64,000 nt of DNA from positions 32,478,599 through 32,542,598 of the forward strand of contig CM060202.1 in NCBI GenBank assembly GCA_030562195.1, read 5' to 3'. Positions within the stretch are counted from its first letter, which is position 1, and every line of letters begins with the position of its first letter. Below are positions 20,935-33,229 of the stretch, one piece after another. The notes under the pieces were generated by a model that was not told where the DNA came from, did not search any database, and saw nothing but the letters and a program-made list of their open reading frames with translations. A program made the position numbers and the translations under genes. This stretch comes from Nipponacmea schrenckii (taxonomy: Eukaryota; Mollusca; Gastropoda; Lottiidae).

Positions 20935-23725
20935 GAGTTTGCAGACAAACTGGTAAAAGGTGCAGAAATTCTAAATCTCGTTAGACCAAGGCAGTGCGCG
21001 TCCCTTCTATTGCATGGGTGAAACGTTGCATTTATAATATCCAATTCCATAATAATAACTAGACCTGTTTGTAACAATTGTGCAGCTTCCGAGATATTTA
21101 GAATTTGTTATATCTCCTGTATAATGACTTGTTTTGATTGGTTGCGATACTTAAACTGGAAATGTCAAAATTTGTCTTGACCAAAGGATAAGAAATTAAC
21201 ACAATTTGACTTTATGACCTGTTACATTATCTTCTTAACTCTTCTTGTAACATTAATATGTGTTTAAAAAGTGTGTAAAACAAAACGTCGAAAAAACAAA
21301 TTTGTGGTCTAAGGGACATAACACCTTATTTGAGATTACAAATTGATCTCGGATTTCATTAACTTTCCAAATCGTTGATACTTGTTAATTTGTTTATTTA
21401 TTTATTTATCAATCTTAATTTAGGTGTAGTAGGAACATTAGATCCTGCAATTTGTGGCAAGTTGCCATGGTATAACATAGAGCCATCAAATTAACAGCGC
21501 GGCTTTACATCTTTAAGAGAGTACGGTATTTTATAGAGTTGCGTCCCTTATACCACTAGTCCTCTCAACTGTACATTATTTTTGCTTAAGAGAATATCAT
21601 TTAAAATTCTAAAGGTTGTCATTTCCTTCCAAATATTCCATATCATACATCGCCCACAACGAGAACAATCATTCCTTTTATTTAAGATATATAATATCTT
21701 TGAATCATTTTAACTGGATTAATTTTTTATCGTAAAAAAACCAAAAACCAAAATAACAATTGAAAAATCGGTTTCCATATATGTTTCGGCAATAGATTCT
21801 ATAGATTCTATTGAATTATCTTCCGAGACCCTATTTCGATTTAAAGAAAAATACACACAGTTAGTATAGAAGAAATTACAAAATTTGCAAATTTAAAACG
21901 TGCAATTTTGATCAAATATCAAATGTTATACACCATTGGAAAGAATAGCTAGACCTGTTTGTAACAGTTCTGCAGCTTTCGAGCTATTTAGAATTTGTTG
22001 GTCTCCTGGCTGTCATTTAAGGATAGAATGTAGATTGATTTTGCGATTATTGGGAGAGATGATTTATTCATGATTTAACACGTGACATTTGAGCTTGTTA
22101 ATAGACTGGCAATCATTAAGGTTTGTGATGTAGAAATATCTGGGCTTAACCACGCCCACAAAGTCCATTGACTTGTTTTGGAAACTTCAACTGGAAATGT
22201 CAAAATTTGTGAATTGACCGTTTTATAGGAAAAATTCGCAATTTTAATTTGATTACGATTTCGATTAAAAATTATAAAAACTTCGAAGGTGTATATTGTG
22301 ACGTTGACCTTTGGCGATCTTTATACCTGTACAAATGTGATACGTTCTATCCAATGACATATTAAGCTTTATAGCAAAATGTAAACTTTCGGTTTATCGG
22401 CAATTACAAATTTCAAATATTTCCTATAAAACGGTCAATTCACAAATTTTGACATTTCCAGTTGAAGTTTCCAACACAAGTCATTGGACTTTGTGGGCGT
22501 GGTTAAGCCTAGATATTTTTACATCACAAACCTTAATGATTGCCAGTCTATTAACAAGCTCAAATGTCACGTGTTAAATCATGAATAAATCATCTCTCCA
22601 AATAAATGCAAAATCAATCTACATTCTATCCTTAAATGACAGCCAGGAGACCAACAAATTCTAAATAGCTCGAAAGCTGCAGAACTGTTACAAACAGGTC
22701 TAGTTATTCTTTCCATATGTTATATGTGTATAACACTTGATATTTGATCAAAATTGCACGTTTAAAATTTGCAAATTTTGTAATTTCTTCTATACTAACT
22801 GTGTGTATTTTTCTTTAAATCGAAATAGGGTCTCAGGGGATAATTCGATTTGTGTTATATACCGATTGGCGAAATATATATGGAAACCGATTTTTGAATT
22901 GTTATTTTGATTTTAATTTTTTTTACGATTAAAAATTAATCCAGTTAAAATGATTCAAAGATATTATATATCTTAAATAAAAGGAATGATTGTTCATTTC
23001 TCGTTGTGGGCGATGTATGATATGGAATATTTGAAAGGAAATGACAACCTTTAGAATTTTAAATGATATTCTCTTAAGCAAAAATAATGTACAGTTGAGT
23101 GGACTAGTGGTATAAGGGACGGATCTCTATAAAATACTCTCTTAAAGATGTAAAGCCGCGCTGTTAATTTGATGGCTCTATGTTATACCATGGCAACTTG
23201 CCACAAATTGCAGGATCTAATGTTCCTACTACACCTAAATTAAGATTGATAAATAAATAAATAAACAAATTAACAAGAATCAACGATTTGGAAAGTTAAT
23301 GAAATCCGAGATCAATTTGTAATCTCAAATAAGGTGTTTTGTCCCACAAATTTGTTTTTTTTGACTTTTTGTTTTACACACTAATTAAGCAGATATAAAT
23401 GTTACAAGAAGAGTTACGAAGATAATGTAACAGGTTATAAAGTCAAATTGTGTTGATTTCTTATCGTTTGGTCAAGACACTAATTTTGACATTTCCAGTT
23501 TTAGTATCGCAACCAATCAAAACAAGTCATTATACTGAGTAGGCGTGGTTAGTTCTATTTTAAATGACAGCCAGGAGATTAACAAATTCTAAATATCTCG
23601 GAAGCTGCACAACTGTTACAAACAGGTCTAGTTATTATTATGGAATTGGATAATATAAATGAAACGTTTCACCCATGCAATAGAAGGGACGCGCACTGCC
23701 TTGGTACCGTCTAACGGTTCTAGTC
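20935..23725. repeat. 2.8-kb imperfect palindrome (arms about 1.3 kb)
   Basis: 20935-22245 matches 22425-23725 in reverse. Examples: AGACCTGTTTGTAACA at 21060 against its reverse at 23615; CACGTGACATTTGAGCTTG at 22080 against 22555; AAATTTGTGAATTGACCG at 22205 against 22445. The centre is a roughly 180-bp spacer with TGACCTTTGGCGATC. A transcript across it could form long dsRNA. Confidence 0.85.
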
Positions 23726-25090
23726 TGTTTAATTAGTGTGTAAAACAAAACGTCGAAAAAAAAAAATTTGTGGGACATAACACTTTATTTGAGATTACAA
23801 ATTGATCTCGGATTAAATTAACTTTCCAGATCGTTGATACTTTTAATTTGTTTATTTATCAATCTTAATTTAGGTGTAGTAGGAACATTAGATCCTGCAA
23901 TTTGTGGCAAGTTGCCATGGTATAACAAAGAGCCATCAAATTAACAGCGCGGCTTTACATCTTTGAGAGAGTATTTATAGAGTTCCGTCCCTTATACCAC
24001 TAGTCCTCTCAACTGTACATTATTTTTGCTTAAGAGAATATCATTTAAAATTCTAAAGGTTGTCATTTCCTTCCAAATATTCCATATCATACATCGCCCA
24101 CAACGAGAAATGAACAATCATTCCTTTTATTTAAGATATATAATATCTTTGAATCATTTTAACTGGTTTAATTTTTAATCGTGAAAAATCAAAATAACAA
24201 TTCAAAAATCGGTTTCCATATATATTTCGGCAATAGATTCTATATACATGTACATCAAAATAACACAAATCGAATTATCTTCCGAGACCCTATTTCGATT
24301 TTAAGAAAAATACACACAGTTAGTATAGAAGAAATTTAAAAATTTAAAACGTGCAATTTTGATCAAATATCAAGTGTTATACACCATTGGAAAGAATAAC
24401 TAGACCTGTTTGTAACAGTTCTGCAGCTTTCGAGCTATTTAGAATTTGTTGGTCTCCTGGCTGTCATTTAAGGATAGAATGTAGATTGATTTTGCGATTA
24501 TTGGGAGAGATGATTTATTCATGATTTAACACGTGACATTTGAGCTTGTTAATAGACTGGCAATCATTAAGGTTTGTGATGTAAAAATATCTGGGCTTAA
24601 CCACGCCCACAAAGTCCATTGACTTGTTTTGGAAACTTCAACTGGAAATGTCAAAATTTGTGAATTGACCGTTTTATAGGAAAAATTCGCAATTTTTAAA
24701 TGCCGATAAACCGGAAGTTTACATTTTGCTATAAAGCTTAATATGTCATTGGATAGAACGTATCACATATGTACAGGTATAAAGATCGCCAAAGGTCAAC
24801 GTCACAATATACACCTTCGAAGTTTATATAATTTTTAATCGTAATTAAATCAAAATCAAATTAAAAAATTAAAAATCAGTTTCCATATAAATTTCGGCAA
24901 TCGGTTATAGATTCTCTGATCCTCCGAGACCTTATTTCGATTGAAAGAAAAATACACACAGTGATGTAAAATATTTGGGCTTAACCACGCCCACAAAGTC
25001 TAATGACTTGTTTTGATTGGTTTGGATACTTTAACTGGAAATGTCAAAATTTGTGTCTTGACCAAAAGATAAGAAATTAAAACAATCAGA
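23726..25090 (+). repeat. Third, direct copy of the palindrome arm
   Basis: 23730-24690 repeats 21270-22240 in the same orientation. It is followed by an inverted copy of the central spacer (CGATAAACCGGAAGTTTACA at about 24705) and another partial arm start (AACCACGCCCACAAAGTC at 24985). A more diverged relative is at 26240-26340 (GTGTTATACACCATTGGAAA). Confidence 0.8.
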
Positions 25091-25566
25091 CTTTATGACC
25101 TGTTGATTTATAACTGTTTAATTAGAGTGTAATTTTATTCTTAAACTTTTCGCAATTTTTATTTATACATATTGATTTATATATTGCTTGAAAGCTGGGA
25201 ATTTGCACATTATAAATCTGTTCGAATTTTGTTTTTAAGTTAAATAGAACTAAATATAAAAAAATATGAATGTTAAAATCGCTTATTTTCTACTAGGCGT
25301 ATTTTCATCAGTTTTCGGTCTATAGCTAAAATAAAGATATTGTTAGAAAGCTGATGAAAATCACATCACAATGTCAATTAGAATGTTGCCAAGAGTCTTG
25401 TTCATGAGATATAACCATCTGAAGATACGAGAAATATGCAAATTACCAATTATTGGATCCCTATTAATCCAAATGTTCTTTACTAAAATTAGAAATCAAG
25501 GTATCATATGAACCTTTAGCCAATGAAGATGATTGTGCAGAAAAATAAAGGATGCATATTAGTAAG

Positions 25567-25770
25567 TTAGTCCTCTTCGTTCCTTGCGGAGAATAGGGCT
25601 GCTACAGACGTTCTCCATCTCACTCTGTTATGAGCTGTTCTTATTGCTTCATTCCAGGTCTTGCCAATCCTTCCTAGCTCTTTCAGTCTTATTCTTTTCA
25701 AGCTATGTAAAGGTCGTCCTTGTCTTCTATGCCCTTGGGGATGTTGTTTTGAGATCAAAAGGATGCATAT
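25567..25770 (-). mobile_element. 5'-truncated LINE fragment (ORF2 C-terminus)
   Basis: The minus-strand frame RQGRPLHSLKRIRLKELGR, then TWNEAIRTAHNRVRWRTSVA and ALFSARNEED, is the Arg-rich C-terminal block of RTE/jockey-like LINE polyproteins (RWR..VAAL..xRxEED). About 200 bp, nested in the repeat DNA within the hAT element. Confidence 0.75.
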
Positions 25771-27398
25771 GGTAGAGTTCAAAAGTTATGAACTTTCAAA
25801 CGGTCAGTTTTGAAAAACTATGACAGGACCTGGTCCAAAGACAAATTTGAAATTGAAAAATATGCCACTAGAGGACCTAGATAATTATCCAAATTATATT
25901 TTAAAACAAGTCTGAAAAAAATAGGATTAAAAATGGCGGACGAGTAGTATTTTTCCAATCATTTGCATATTTCAAGATGGCGATCAAACGGTTAGGAATT
26001 TGCATATACGGCATACATACAAAATGAAGATATTGATGGTACTAATTCTGTGGAATAATAAAATTGCAAGTTTGTGCAAAAATTTAATCCGAAAATTCCG
26101 ATTTCTGTGATTTTCTACATTTTTTGGTCATTTTCGGACGTTTCCGGCTAATTTCGGAAAATGTTTTATCGGAATCTTTAATGATAATTTTTTGTCTACT
26201 CATTTACCCATTTTTGTGAAAAAATAAGACGTAAATTTAAAAAAAAACACGCACAATTAATATAGAACTAAGAACAAAATTTTCAAATATTAAAAAGCGC
26301 AATTTTGATCAAAATATAAAGTGTTATACACCATTGGAAAGAATAAATTACGCGTAATAAGGAAATAAAAGAAATTTTGACGTATGTAAATTAGGTCACG
26401 TGACAGAGCTCTTCGAAGTTAAAAAGTGCAATTTTCAAATAGCTGTAAAACCGGAAGTTGACATTGCACAACACAAATGAAGACATCAATGGATAGATCT
26501 CGACAAGGGCAACAACTTTTGTGCAGGTCACATGGTCACCAAAGGTCAAGGTCACGATATATGAACGTTGGAAAATTAGGCACTGAGTGAAAAAAAGGAA
26601 CCGGAAATGAAAGGTAAGCTAAATCGAAATTTTAAAATTCGGCTTCCTAAGAATTGTTAGCAATCGATTGAAGATTACATAGACATCAAAATTACAATTG
26701 TCCGATTAACCCCTAAGGCCCAATTTTTCACTTTACAAAAGTAAGTGGTTTAATGATGGCGACTGATCTGTTACTTCCGGTTCAATTTTTGTTAATTATA
26801 AAATCATTATGGGTTAATAGTAACTAATTGCAAAAAAAAAAATTCAAATATCTTTAGAATTCCGGAAGTGAAAATTCGAAGTTCAGCGACGTATGACGCC
26901 GAAACCGGAAGTGATGACGTCATTTTGAAAACAGATTTTTCTTGACAAGAAAAATGTTTATCTAACTGCAAATTTTGATTTCGATCTAATGAAAATTGCA
27001 AAAGTTAGAAAAAGTGTTAAATTTTAAAATTCAAAAGTCAGCAACAAAAGTAAATATTTCAAAATTTTTAAACTGCTATTATGTAAATCTAAGTTATAAG
27101 TAGTAAATAAAAAAAGTCCGAACCAGATTGGATAAAAAAACGAGCCGTGAGTTAGTAAACAAAAATAAAATTTGTGACGTTCTACGTCATTTCTGGTAGA
27201 ACAAAAATGCGTCATTTTACATTTAAACAACAACGAGCACTAGATTACGTTACAATATCACGCCAGATTGTGTAAGACATTTGCAGTTATGGCTGGGGAG
27301 CGTGACCAGAAAGAGACAAAAAAAAAAAAATAGTCATTTCGAAAACAAAGCAGTGCGTTCGAAGAACGCACTGCAAAAAAATAAAATAATCCGAACGA

Positions 27399-29290
27399 TT
27401 ACAATACGTTTTCGCCAAAGTCGAAATACGTAATAAATTCAAACTTAGTAATTGTTGCCAGAATACCATTACCATCAGCAAGTGCCTTCGGTGTTGTATT
27501 TCGTAATACACCACTAGCAATTTGTTCAAGAGCTTTCACGAGAGCTGGAATGCAGCGTATCACAGCTTTCACTGAGTCTTTGTGGCTATGCCAACGTGTG
27601 TCACAGTGCCTTTTCAATTTCAAAGTTGCTATATCCAGTAGCTTAATTTCGGTATCTAACAGTTTCAGTCTTGGAAGAGAACTTGTCATAAAACTGTAGA
27701 TATTTTCTAGAGTGCCAAAGAAAAGTTTAGCTTGTACACAAGACGAAGATGCCGAGTCACCTATTACAAGATTCAAGTTGTGGGCACAACAGTGAACATA
27801 AATTGCGGTAGGCTCTTCAATTTTGACTCGTCGTTGGAGCCCAGAAATATCACCTGACATAGTGGAAGCACCATCATATGCCTGACCTCTACATTCCGAA
27901 AATTTTAAAGAACATTTTTCGAGCATCTTATCTAATAAGTTCTTGAAATCTTCGGCACTTGCACCACCCAATTCGTCGAACATGATGAACCGCTCAACGA
28001 TATCTCCCGACTTGGTAACGTAACGGAGCGAAAACGAGCATTGATCAATTCTACTGCTATCTATAGTTGAATCTAGAATAATAGCATAATATCTAGCATA
28101 ACGAACTTCAAATAGAATTCCCCGAAGAACTTCATTGGCAATGGATTTAATGATGTCATTCTGTATGTGATGATTTAAATAAGTTTCATTCCTTTTAGCA
28201 TTTATCAGATGGTCGGCTAGAATTTGATCATATTTTGAAATGAATTTAACAAGTTCGAGAAAATTGCCCTCGTTACAATCTTGACTTAATCCTGCATGTT
28301 CTCTGTGACCCCTGAATGCAAGACCCTGTTTTCCCAGAAAAGTATCGCATCTACCAGACGCTTCATAACATGTCGATTTCGTTCGATTTCGGCATTTTTG
28401 GCTTTCATCAAATTTTGATAGACTGTCTGGTCACTACGCAATCGAAACTTTGTGACAATTAAAACTCTCATAGAACTTTCGTGAATTTCAGAATCCTCGT
28501 GACTACGAATTTTCTCAATCCCTTTTTTAGAATTAGAACATCCAGCATTTGGATCTGCGAATGTGCGTTCAAATGAAAATTTATTTTTTTCTGCAAAGAG
28601 CCAACAAGACAGACAGTACATTTTATGTGTTTCTGGAGAGTAACAAAGCCATTGTCTATGGGATTTTGTTCTGTTTTCCATTGTCTTCTGATACCATTCC
28701 ACATGAAAACGTCTCCCATCTTTGTCGATTTGGAAATCATCGAAGTCATCATGAAATCCTGGTTGACAAGCACCTATTTCTATTATTGCTCGCACCAATG
28801 AATCAGTGATTTTGGAATCCTTGAAGAGCCAAGGATCTGATGGATATTTACATGTCAAATCAATTAATTTCTCAAAAACAGATGAACATTCTTGTGGACT
28901 TTCCGGAATTTCAGTTCCATTTATATCAGGTGTGTTGGAACATGTTGGTTTATCGCAACATTCACGGACTGTGCCTCCGGATACATTAGCTGATTGGGAA
29001 GAAGGGTCACAATCATCAATTAGATGTGTTTCCACTTCACTGTGCTCGCTACTAATTACTTCACTTACATTCTGATTACTTTCTGAAGATGTGCTAGTAT
29101 GTGTTTTCCCGAAAAAACTACTTAATTGTGGCTGAGATTTATCAGTTATTTGTTGAACTGGTGTAAAAGTAATAGTATCCCCCAAGTGTAAGCGTTTTAC
29201 GTGACTTTCTTTATAATCGGAATCAAGTTCCTTACCGCATGCATCACATGCAACCCGTTGTCGATACAATCGTTTACGTGTAGAAGACAT
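27399..29290 (-). pseudogene. hAT transposase, N-terminal and catalytic part
   Basis: ATG at 29290 (MSSTRKRLYRQRVACDACGK). A C2H2-type finger CDACGKEL...HVKRLH is followed by a Ser-rich linker and a TTF-type domain with RQWLCYSPETHKMYCLSCWLF. After a 1-nt frameshift near 28345 the other frame continues with GLAFRGHREHAG (hAT signature), AIILDSTIDSSRIDQ (first catalytic Asp), ECRGQAYDGASTMSG, VHCCAHNLNLVIGD and KRHCDTRWHSHKDSV. These are the DUF4371/hAT hallmarks. It stops at FEFITYFDF near 27420, where coding similarity ends. Product: the DDE-type transposase of the surrounding element. Confidence 0.85.
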
Positions 29291-29299
29291 TGTTTTGAT

Positions 29300-30180
29300 T
29301 TCTGTGTCAATTTGCTAAATTGCAACAGTGCAAGTTATAACCAGGCCAAACAATTCTTGACAAAAGACAAAAATATTTTTGAACAATTTTTAGTGCGTGT
29401 TTATCGATGATCGATGGAAGATAGAACAGGTGTTATTCTAACGAAATTTCACTCTGAAATGATCACAGCTAGAGGACACGCAATGTTATGTGATTATAAT
29501 GATAATTATGATCTTTTTTCCAAGGGAAGTAAGCTAGGGAACTCATGTGTTTTTAGTTGAAACCTTATCAAACTTATTTATTTTACATTTCTTTATTGGT
29601 GGAATAATAGTTTAGAAGTGATTAAAATGATCTATTTTCCAAGGGAAGTAAGCCAGGGAACTCGTGTGTTGTTAGTTGAAACCTTATTAAATTTATTTAT
29701 TTTACATTTTCTTATTGGTGGAATTTTTATTGATTTATTTTATTCCAAGGGAAGTAAGCCAAGGAACTTGTTAACTTTTAAGGTGAAACCTTACCGAATT
29801 GTCTTAATTTAAGGCAATTCGGGCACCGATTTCCATTTTTTTTAACAAATATTGTATGTCATACAATATTTATTGAAAAAATTGAAATATGTGCCCGAAT
29901 TGTCTTTTTTTGGTTGTGTAAAAAAAAGTTCTAAACTCTACTTTCGGGCTGCGATTTCAATTTTTGAAATATGTAAAATATAATCATAGCAATGACATTC
30001 GGGCAGTGATTTCGATCCTTAAATAATATGAATTATGAAATATTATTATAGGAGAATAAAATTGGGCTATCAATTTAAAAAAATACAGTTATAGTAATAT
30101 AGGATATTCGGGCAAAGATATGATTTCATTTTTAAATTCCAAAAAAAAAAAAATTGGGCCGTTAAAATTTTTTTTTTTTA
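29300..30180. other. hAT 5' flank with GGGCA-rich AT DNA
   Basis: No gene. A motif CCAAGGGAAGTAAGC followed by AGGGAACT recurs at about 29520, 29638 and 29745 (about 110-bp degenerate tandem repeat). Sub-terminal motifs containing TTCGGGCA recur at 29817-30185. Confidence 0.55.
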
Positions 30181-30266
30181 AATGCCTTGCCCGAAAAACT
30201 AGCCTTTGGGGCTGCGGGGGGGGGGGGGGGCGGCTGCCCCCCCCCCCCCCTGTGGCTCCGCCACTG

Positions 30267-30650
30267 TGGCGGATTGATTGTTGGCTGCCTTAGATTGATG
30301 TTCCTTGATTCTTATCCGCAATGGTCTTTTTGTTTCCCCAATATAACAATCTCCACAAGAACAAAAAACCTGGTAAACACACCCTTTGGGATCAGCTTTA
30401 TTGGTTGGTCGCAATTTTCCATTTGCACGTGTGATGTCCTTTAGTGTTCTTTGGCCAATAAAAACTGTCTCAATACCAGCTTTCTGCAATAGTCTTCTGA
30501 TTTTGTAAGATGAGCTTCCATTAAATGGAATGCTTACTCTTATGGGTGGGTTTTCTGGTTTGGCTGTTTGATTGACTGCTTTCGGTTTCATGGCTCTGTC
30601 TATTGTTTGGTATATTCTCCCAAGGAATCCACTTTATTTTAAAACTTAAT
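30267..30650 (-). mobile_element. Penelope-like element, 5' part (RT end and GIY-YIG start)
   Basis: Minus-strand frame: FLGRIYQTIDRAMKPKAVNQ, then VSIPFNGSSSYKIRRLLQKA and GCVYQVFCSCGDCYIGETK followed by RPLRIRIKEHQ. GVYxxxC.CG..YIGET is the GIY-YIG catalytic signature of Penelope/Neptune-type elements. The element is 5'-truncated near 30650, where it abuts an Ig-exon fragment of the receptor family, so it inserted into a receptor copy. Confidence 0.85.
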
Positions 30651-30654
30651 ACTT

Positions 30655-30800
30655 CTTTTCCAGATCTTTATTCTGAATTTCATTTCGGATGAACTTCTTT
30701 TTATCACGTTCAGTGTTATATTTATTATACTCGTCTCTGAGATCACCATTGCTTTCCCAAGTTGACCTTTAATAATTTCCGTTTTGTTGCAAACTTTCAA
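30655..30800 (-). pseudogene. Fragment of receptor Ig1 exon (minus)
   Basis: The minus strand reads CNKTEIIKGQLGKA near 30795 and, in a shifted frame, DLRDEYNKYNTERDKKKFIR and NEIQNKDLEKKY before TAA. It aligns with the first Ig exon of the central gene (CNKTEIIVGRLGKE; DLREKYKEYI; NEIKMQDL). It is truncated by the Penelope-like element at about 30650 and has an internal frameshift. Confidence 0.7.
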
Positions 30801-30929
30801 TTAGAATGCATATTACAGATTTTTAAAAATGGAACTGAACTGAACTGAAGGTGCTCAATTCTTTTGACCAATCATAGTCTCAGAAAAGGAATTTTTTAGA
30901 TAAACTAATCAGTAATATCGTTCAGAGCT

Positions 30930-31210
30930 TACTGTCCAAATTTCAGTCTTTATATTCATGTGTGAACAGAATAATTTCGTTTGATAGTGTTTATTAATTA
31001 AGACACCGCAATATTTAGAAAAGATATTAAAAATAGAAATAACAAGTTTCAAGGGTATTTTTGTAAGAATTGTACATTTCTAATACCATTGAGATGATGT
31101 TTATGACACAATTTAATCCCCGAAGTCATATGAAATTTAATGTTAAGGAGTTGCTGTTTTCTGACTCATTGCCGACACAGTAACCTAGTTAGGTCTCTCT
31201 TTCATATGGT
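30930..31210 (+). repeat. About 270-bp direct repeat, copy 1
   Basis: From ATATTCATGTGTGAACAGAAT to TCATATGGTAAATGAGGTTTC. Repeated at 32612-32885 and, in reverse, near 49400-49690. Confidence 0.75.
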
Positions 31211-32162
31211 AAATGAGGTTTCAAATTTTTAACTCATGACATTATTGAATTTCAACTGTGATGGTTATTGATGTAACATCCTGTTAAAATGTTATAGAGA
31301 AAAGAGATATTATAATAGAAAAACTCCTTTTAAAAATGATATCCAAATGGCTAATATATTTCCTTTGAATGACAAAGACCAAATATGGAAAACCAGGTTT
31401 AAACTTTCAAATCCCAAGACGTTATTGAATTTAACTATGAATGGGTTATTGATTTTACATCCTGTTTGGATATTATTGAGATTCAAAAATTATATAATAG
31501 AGTTACAGTCATTCTGAAACTGATATTCATATGACTGTCATATTTCCTTGACATTGAGACCCTAGTTAGATATTATAATAGAGATATTCAAACATTCTAT
31601 GGTATAAAAGAATAATAGTCATTTTAAAACTGATATAAATATAACTGTAATATTTCCTTTCGTTACACACGCTACCCATCTTATTATAATACAGGTCTCC
31701 ATGTTTAGTTTCGTGTTGATTCATCTTAATGACAAAGACTAAATCACTCGAATGATGTAAAGGGTCATGATATTTTGCTGGATAGAAAAGTATTTCGGAG
31801 AGATAACTAGGTTAGACGCGTTCTCGTTTGTAAACTTTCCAAGATATGCATAATTGAATATAGGTGATTATTTTGATGCGGACTATTGCGTGACTTCTTA
31901 TTAACTTAGAGAAAAATTCAAACAGAATTATAATATGTACATTCACATCTATAAATTAATATATAAAATAACATGCTTTAACAAGATCTATGAAATATGT
32001 AGAAAGAAATATGTTATTAATGAGACAAGATAAATGGTGTTATGTATCTATATAGGGGTATCGTCTGGTAATATTTGTATTGGTGTATAAAAGATACTCC
32101 TCTAACAGGGTTCTAACTAAGATAGAACAAAAAAAGGTGGTCAAAATGGGGTGATATCGATA

Positions 32163-32218
32163 TAATGCCACCCCCCCCCCCCCACACACACACGCACCCT
32201 TACACACACACACACACA
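32163..32218. repeat. Poly-C and (CA)n simple repeats
   Basis: A run of about 15 C is followed by CACACACACACG and a second (CA)n. Simple sequence only. Confidence 0.9.
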
Positions 32219-32365
32219 ACACCAATAGACAGATTGAAGTTTATAATCAAGACAGTTTGTTATCTACCAAGTTCATATTCAACAAAATGTATTTTTAAAA
32301 CGACTTTTTGTTTGTAGATTTAACTCGTTTTAATTCGTATATTTTTGTTATTTTCTAGCTGTAGG

Positions 32366-32612
32366 TGAAGAGTGCAACGAAACAGAAATAGTTCAAGGTC
32401 GACTTGGAGAAGAACTGATGTTGAAATTTTCACTTTCTGATCTCAGAGACGAGTATAACAATAATATTTAACTGAACGAGATAAAATTCAGGTTCAAGAT
32501 CTGAGAAAGGAGTCCTATATTATGTTTGAAAGAAAGAGGCATTCAAAGGAAGAAATAATTTATAAGAATGGTAACCCAACTGATTTGGCCGGTAACCTGA
32601 CAGAAATCGTCA
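32366..32612 (+). pseudogene. Fragment of receptor Ig1 exon (plus)
   Basis: An acceptor-like GTTATTTTCTAG precedes VGEECNETEIVQGRLGEELM and KFSLSDLRDEYNNNI, then an in-frame TAA at about 32469. Similarity continues in another frame through QDLRKESYIMFERKR and EEIIYKNGNPTDLAGNLTEI and stops at about 32612, where the sequence switches to a second copy of the 30930-31200 block. Same family as 44245-44634, opposite strand. Confidence 0.75.
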
Positions 32613-32885
32613 TATCCATGTGTGTACAGTATAATTTCGTTTGATGGTGTTAATTAATTAAGACACCGCAATATTTAGAAAAGATATAAAAAATAGAAAT
32701 AACAAGTTTCAAGGGTATTTTTTGTAAGAATTGTACATTTCTAATACCATTGAGATGATGTTTATGACACAATTCAATCCCCGTTATATGAAATTTAATG
32801 TTAAGGAGTTGCTGTTTTTTGACTCATTGTCGACAGCGTAACCTAGTTAGGTCTCTCTTTCATATGGTAAACAAGATTTCAACTT
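32612..32885 (+). repeat. About 270-bp direct repeat, copy 2
   Basis: Copy of 30930-31210. It truncates the Ig1 fragment at 32612, so the duplication involved receptor-locus DNA. Confidence 0.75.
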
Positions 32886-33229
32886 TTTATCTCAAGAAAT
32901 AATTGAATTTAAAGTATGAATGGGTAATCGATTTAACACCCTGTTAGAATGATATTGATATTTTTGGATAACATAGAAACCCTTACTAGATAGTATAATA
33001 GATAAACACTTTCTGAAACTGATATTCAATTGACTGTTATATTTCCTTGACATGGAGATACCGTAGCTAGATAAAGGACACATATAAAGGCCCTAGCCAG
33101 CTAGATATTTCTGAAAACGATATTTCTTTGAATGACACACGCTACCCATCCTAATATGATACAGTTAGTATGATATGTTTAGTATCGTGTTGATTCACCT
33201 CCGGACTATCTTTAATAATTATTACACTG

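Larger units (their letters stand above)
19894..27398. mobile_element. Nested repeat insertion inside the hAT transposase
   Basis: About 7.5 kb of non-coding repetitive DNA separates the two halves of the transposase. It contains two related segments at 19980-20230 (GGTCACACCTTCCGTA twice), the 20.9-24.7 kb palindromic family, a LINE fragment at 25567-25770 and further CCGGAAGT-rich repeat sequence at 26.1-27.2 kb. The boundary is set only by loss of coding similarity. An 11-bp inverted match (ACGTATTTCGA at about 19930, reversed at about 27424) lies close to both edges. Confidence 0.6.
18748..30266 (-). mobile_element. hAT-superfamily DNA transposon (11.5 kb with nested insertions)
   Basis: The left terminus CAGTGGCGGAGCCAGG and the right terminus, reverse complement CAGTGGCGGAGCCACAGG, are terminal inverted repeats. 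The 8-bp TGGCGGAT at 18740-18747 and 30267-30274 is a perfect target duplication, as expected of hAT. G/C homopolymer runs lie just inside both ends (18773-18789; 30215-30250). It carries a ZMYM1/DUF4371-type transposase on the minus strand (29290-27399, then 19893-19058), split by about 7.5 kb of other repeats. Inactive as read (frameshift near 28345 plus the split). Confidence 0.9.
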
